In this document: positions 63,266 through 64,000 of the stretch, in pieces
Layout: every line of letters begins with the position of its first letter
Position numbering within the stretch: the first letter of the stretch is position 1
NCBI GenBank assembly: GCA_947492525.1
Contig: CANLNQ010000001.1
Location: 186,001 to 250,000, forward strand
DNA: 64,000 nucleotides
Reading direction: 5' to 3'
Source: an uncultured Granulosicoccus sp.
GTDB taxonomy: Bacteria; Pseudomonadota; Gammaproteobacteria; Granulosicoccales; Granulosicoccaceae
Made by a program: the position numbers and the translations under genes
Notes under the pieces: model-generated
What the model was told of the DNA's origin: nothing
Databases searched by the model: none
What the model saw: only the letters and a program-made list of their open reading frames with translations

Positions 63266-64000
63266 ATGAACGGTTTAGGCGGGTTGAACAAATCACCTCA
63301 GGGTGTCGGACTGGGCATGGTGCAGCTGCAGTTGCCCGTGGTTGAAACACCTGAACATCTGGCCGCGCAAACGCAAGTGATCGTGGACATGGTCGCCAAG
63401 GCGCGGCGCAACATGCCCGGCACCGATCTGGTCGTGTTCCCCGAATACGCCCTGCATGGTCTTTCCATGGACACCAACCCGGACATCATGTGCCGCATGG
63501 ACGGTCCGGAAGTCGCCGCCTTCCAGAGCGCCTGCCGGCAGAACGACATCTGGGGTTGCTTCTCCATCATGGAATACAACCCGGATGGCTATCCCTACAA
63601 TGTCGGCCTGATCATCGATAATGAGGGCGATATCAAACTCTACTATCGCAAGATGCACCCCTGGGTACCAGTTGAACCCTGGGAGCCCGGCGATCAGGGA
63701 ATACCGGTCATCGATGGTCCCAACGGATGCAAGCTGGCGCTGATCATCTGCCATGACGGCATGTTTCCGGAAATGGCCAGAGAGTGTGCCTACAAGGGAG
63801 CAGAAATCATGCTGCGCACGGCGGGGTATACCGCGCCGATTCGCAACAGCTGGCAATTCACCAACCAGTCCAATGCCTTCTGCAATCTGATGGTCACAGC
63901 CAATGTCTGCATGTGCGGTTCCGACGGCACGTTCGACAGCATGGGCGAAGGCATGATCGTCAACTTCGACGGCAGCATCATCGCCCATGGCACAACCGGC
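63266..64000 (+). CDS. Formamidase/aliphatic amidase (nitrilase superfamily), truncated by the window edge
   Basis: The first 245 codons are present. VVFPEYALHG (Glu60), YYRKMHPWVPVEPWEPGDQG (Lys129) and LIICHDGMFPEMAREC (Cys162) form the E-K-C catalytic triad; AYKGAEIMLRTAGYTAP continues the amidase pattern. It is closest to formamidases (AmiF-type), which release ammonia from formamide or short amides. ATG at 63266 with GAGGAA upstream; the stop is outside the window. Position after a BMP-type transporter supports a role in using an imported amide. Confidence 0.85.
   Translation, partial: MNGLGGLNKSPQGVGLGMVQLQLPVVETPEHLAAQTQVIVDMVAKARRNMPGTDLVVFPEYALHGLSMDTNPDIMCRMDGPEVAAFQSACRQNDIWGCFSIMEYNPDGYPYNVGLIIDNEGDIKLYYRKMHPWVPVEPWEPGDQGIPVIDGPNGCKLALIICHDGMFPEMARECAYKGAEIMLRTAGYTAPIRNSWQFTNQSNAFCNLMVTANVCMCGSDGTFDSMGEGMIVNFDGSIIAHGTTG

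Overview
The window is chromosomal DNA of a free-living, metabolically versatile Gram-negative proteobacterium, most likely a marine gammaproteobacterium. The grounds are TRAP and BMP-type ABC uptake systems, betaine aldehyde dehydrogenase, polyhydroxyalkanoate (PHA) proteins, many lipoproteins with a clear lipobox, a MacAB-type exporter, GGDEF/EAL signalling, and moderately GC-rich coding DNA. A Granulosicoccus-like lineage would fit, but that is a guess. I found no rRNA, tRNA, transposase, prophage or CRISPR array. Gene density is high, and the only clear decay is one frameshifted gene fragment.

Layout. 1-9.1 kb: end of a CoA-transferase, exported proteins, a pentapeptide-repeat protein, a deaminase, an MFS exporter, ribosomal protein L31, an SDR/TetR pair with four shared operator-like palindromes, and a DraG-like hydrolase. 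9.3-18.6 kb: a pyridoxamine-oxidase-family pseudogene, an MscS channel, a first PHB-depolymerase-type esterase, RidA, an AhpD-like protein with divergent TetR, and dimethylargininase. 18.7-27.6 kb: a stress/membrane region with a PycTM (Pycsar-effector-like) protein coupled to a DUF3616 protein, UspA, YetF, MgtC, a possible 24-residue peptide gene, topoisomerase IB, HdeD, a CsbD-like lipoprotein and lactate dehydrogenase. Several short tandem repeats lie between these genes. 27.9-32.1 kb: a second esterase, betB and a repeat-rich exported protein. 32.2-42.7 kb: a catabolic locus (GlcG-like, GntR, a large FAD/Fe-S dehydrogenase, a class V aminotransferase, a three-part TRAP transporter, enoyl-CoA hydratase and CaiB-type CoA-transferase), probably for a hydroxy or amino acid whose identity cannot be read from the sequence. 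43.0-44.8 kb: phasin and a third esterase, surrounded by four TGCANTGCA palindromes. 45.0-50.9 kb: MacAB, a CotH-kinase lipoprotein and YceI.

51.15-54.49 kb is the most notable part: five tightly packed genes encoding a ribbon-helix-helix protein, a CHAD protein with a degenerate CYTH half, a ParA-type ATPase, an active-looking CYTH enzyme and a Nudix-like protein with an altered Nudix box. CHAD, CYTH and diphosphoinositol-type Nudix proteins are all linked to polyphosphate, and ParA ATPases position cellular cargo. I therefore propose a polyphosphate-granule positioning and metabolism module. 54.7-64 kb: a GGDEF-EAL protein, a Dabb protein, a class II histone-deacetylase-like amidohydrolase, LysR, a BMP-type ABC transporter (binding protein and two permeases; no ATPase gene in the window) and the start of a formamidase-like gene, which together suggest uptake and hydrolysis of an amide or nucleoside-like compound.
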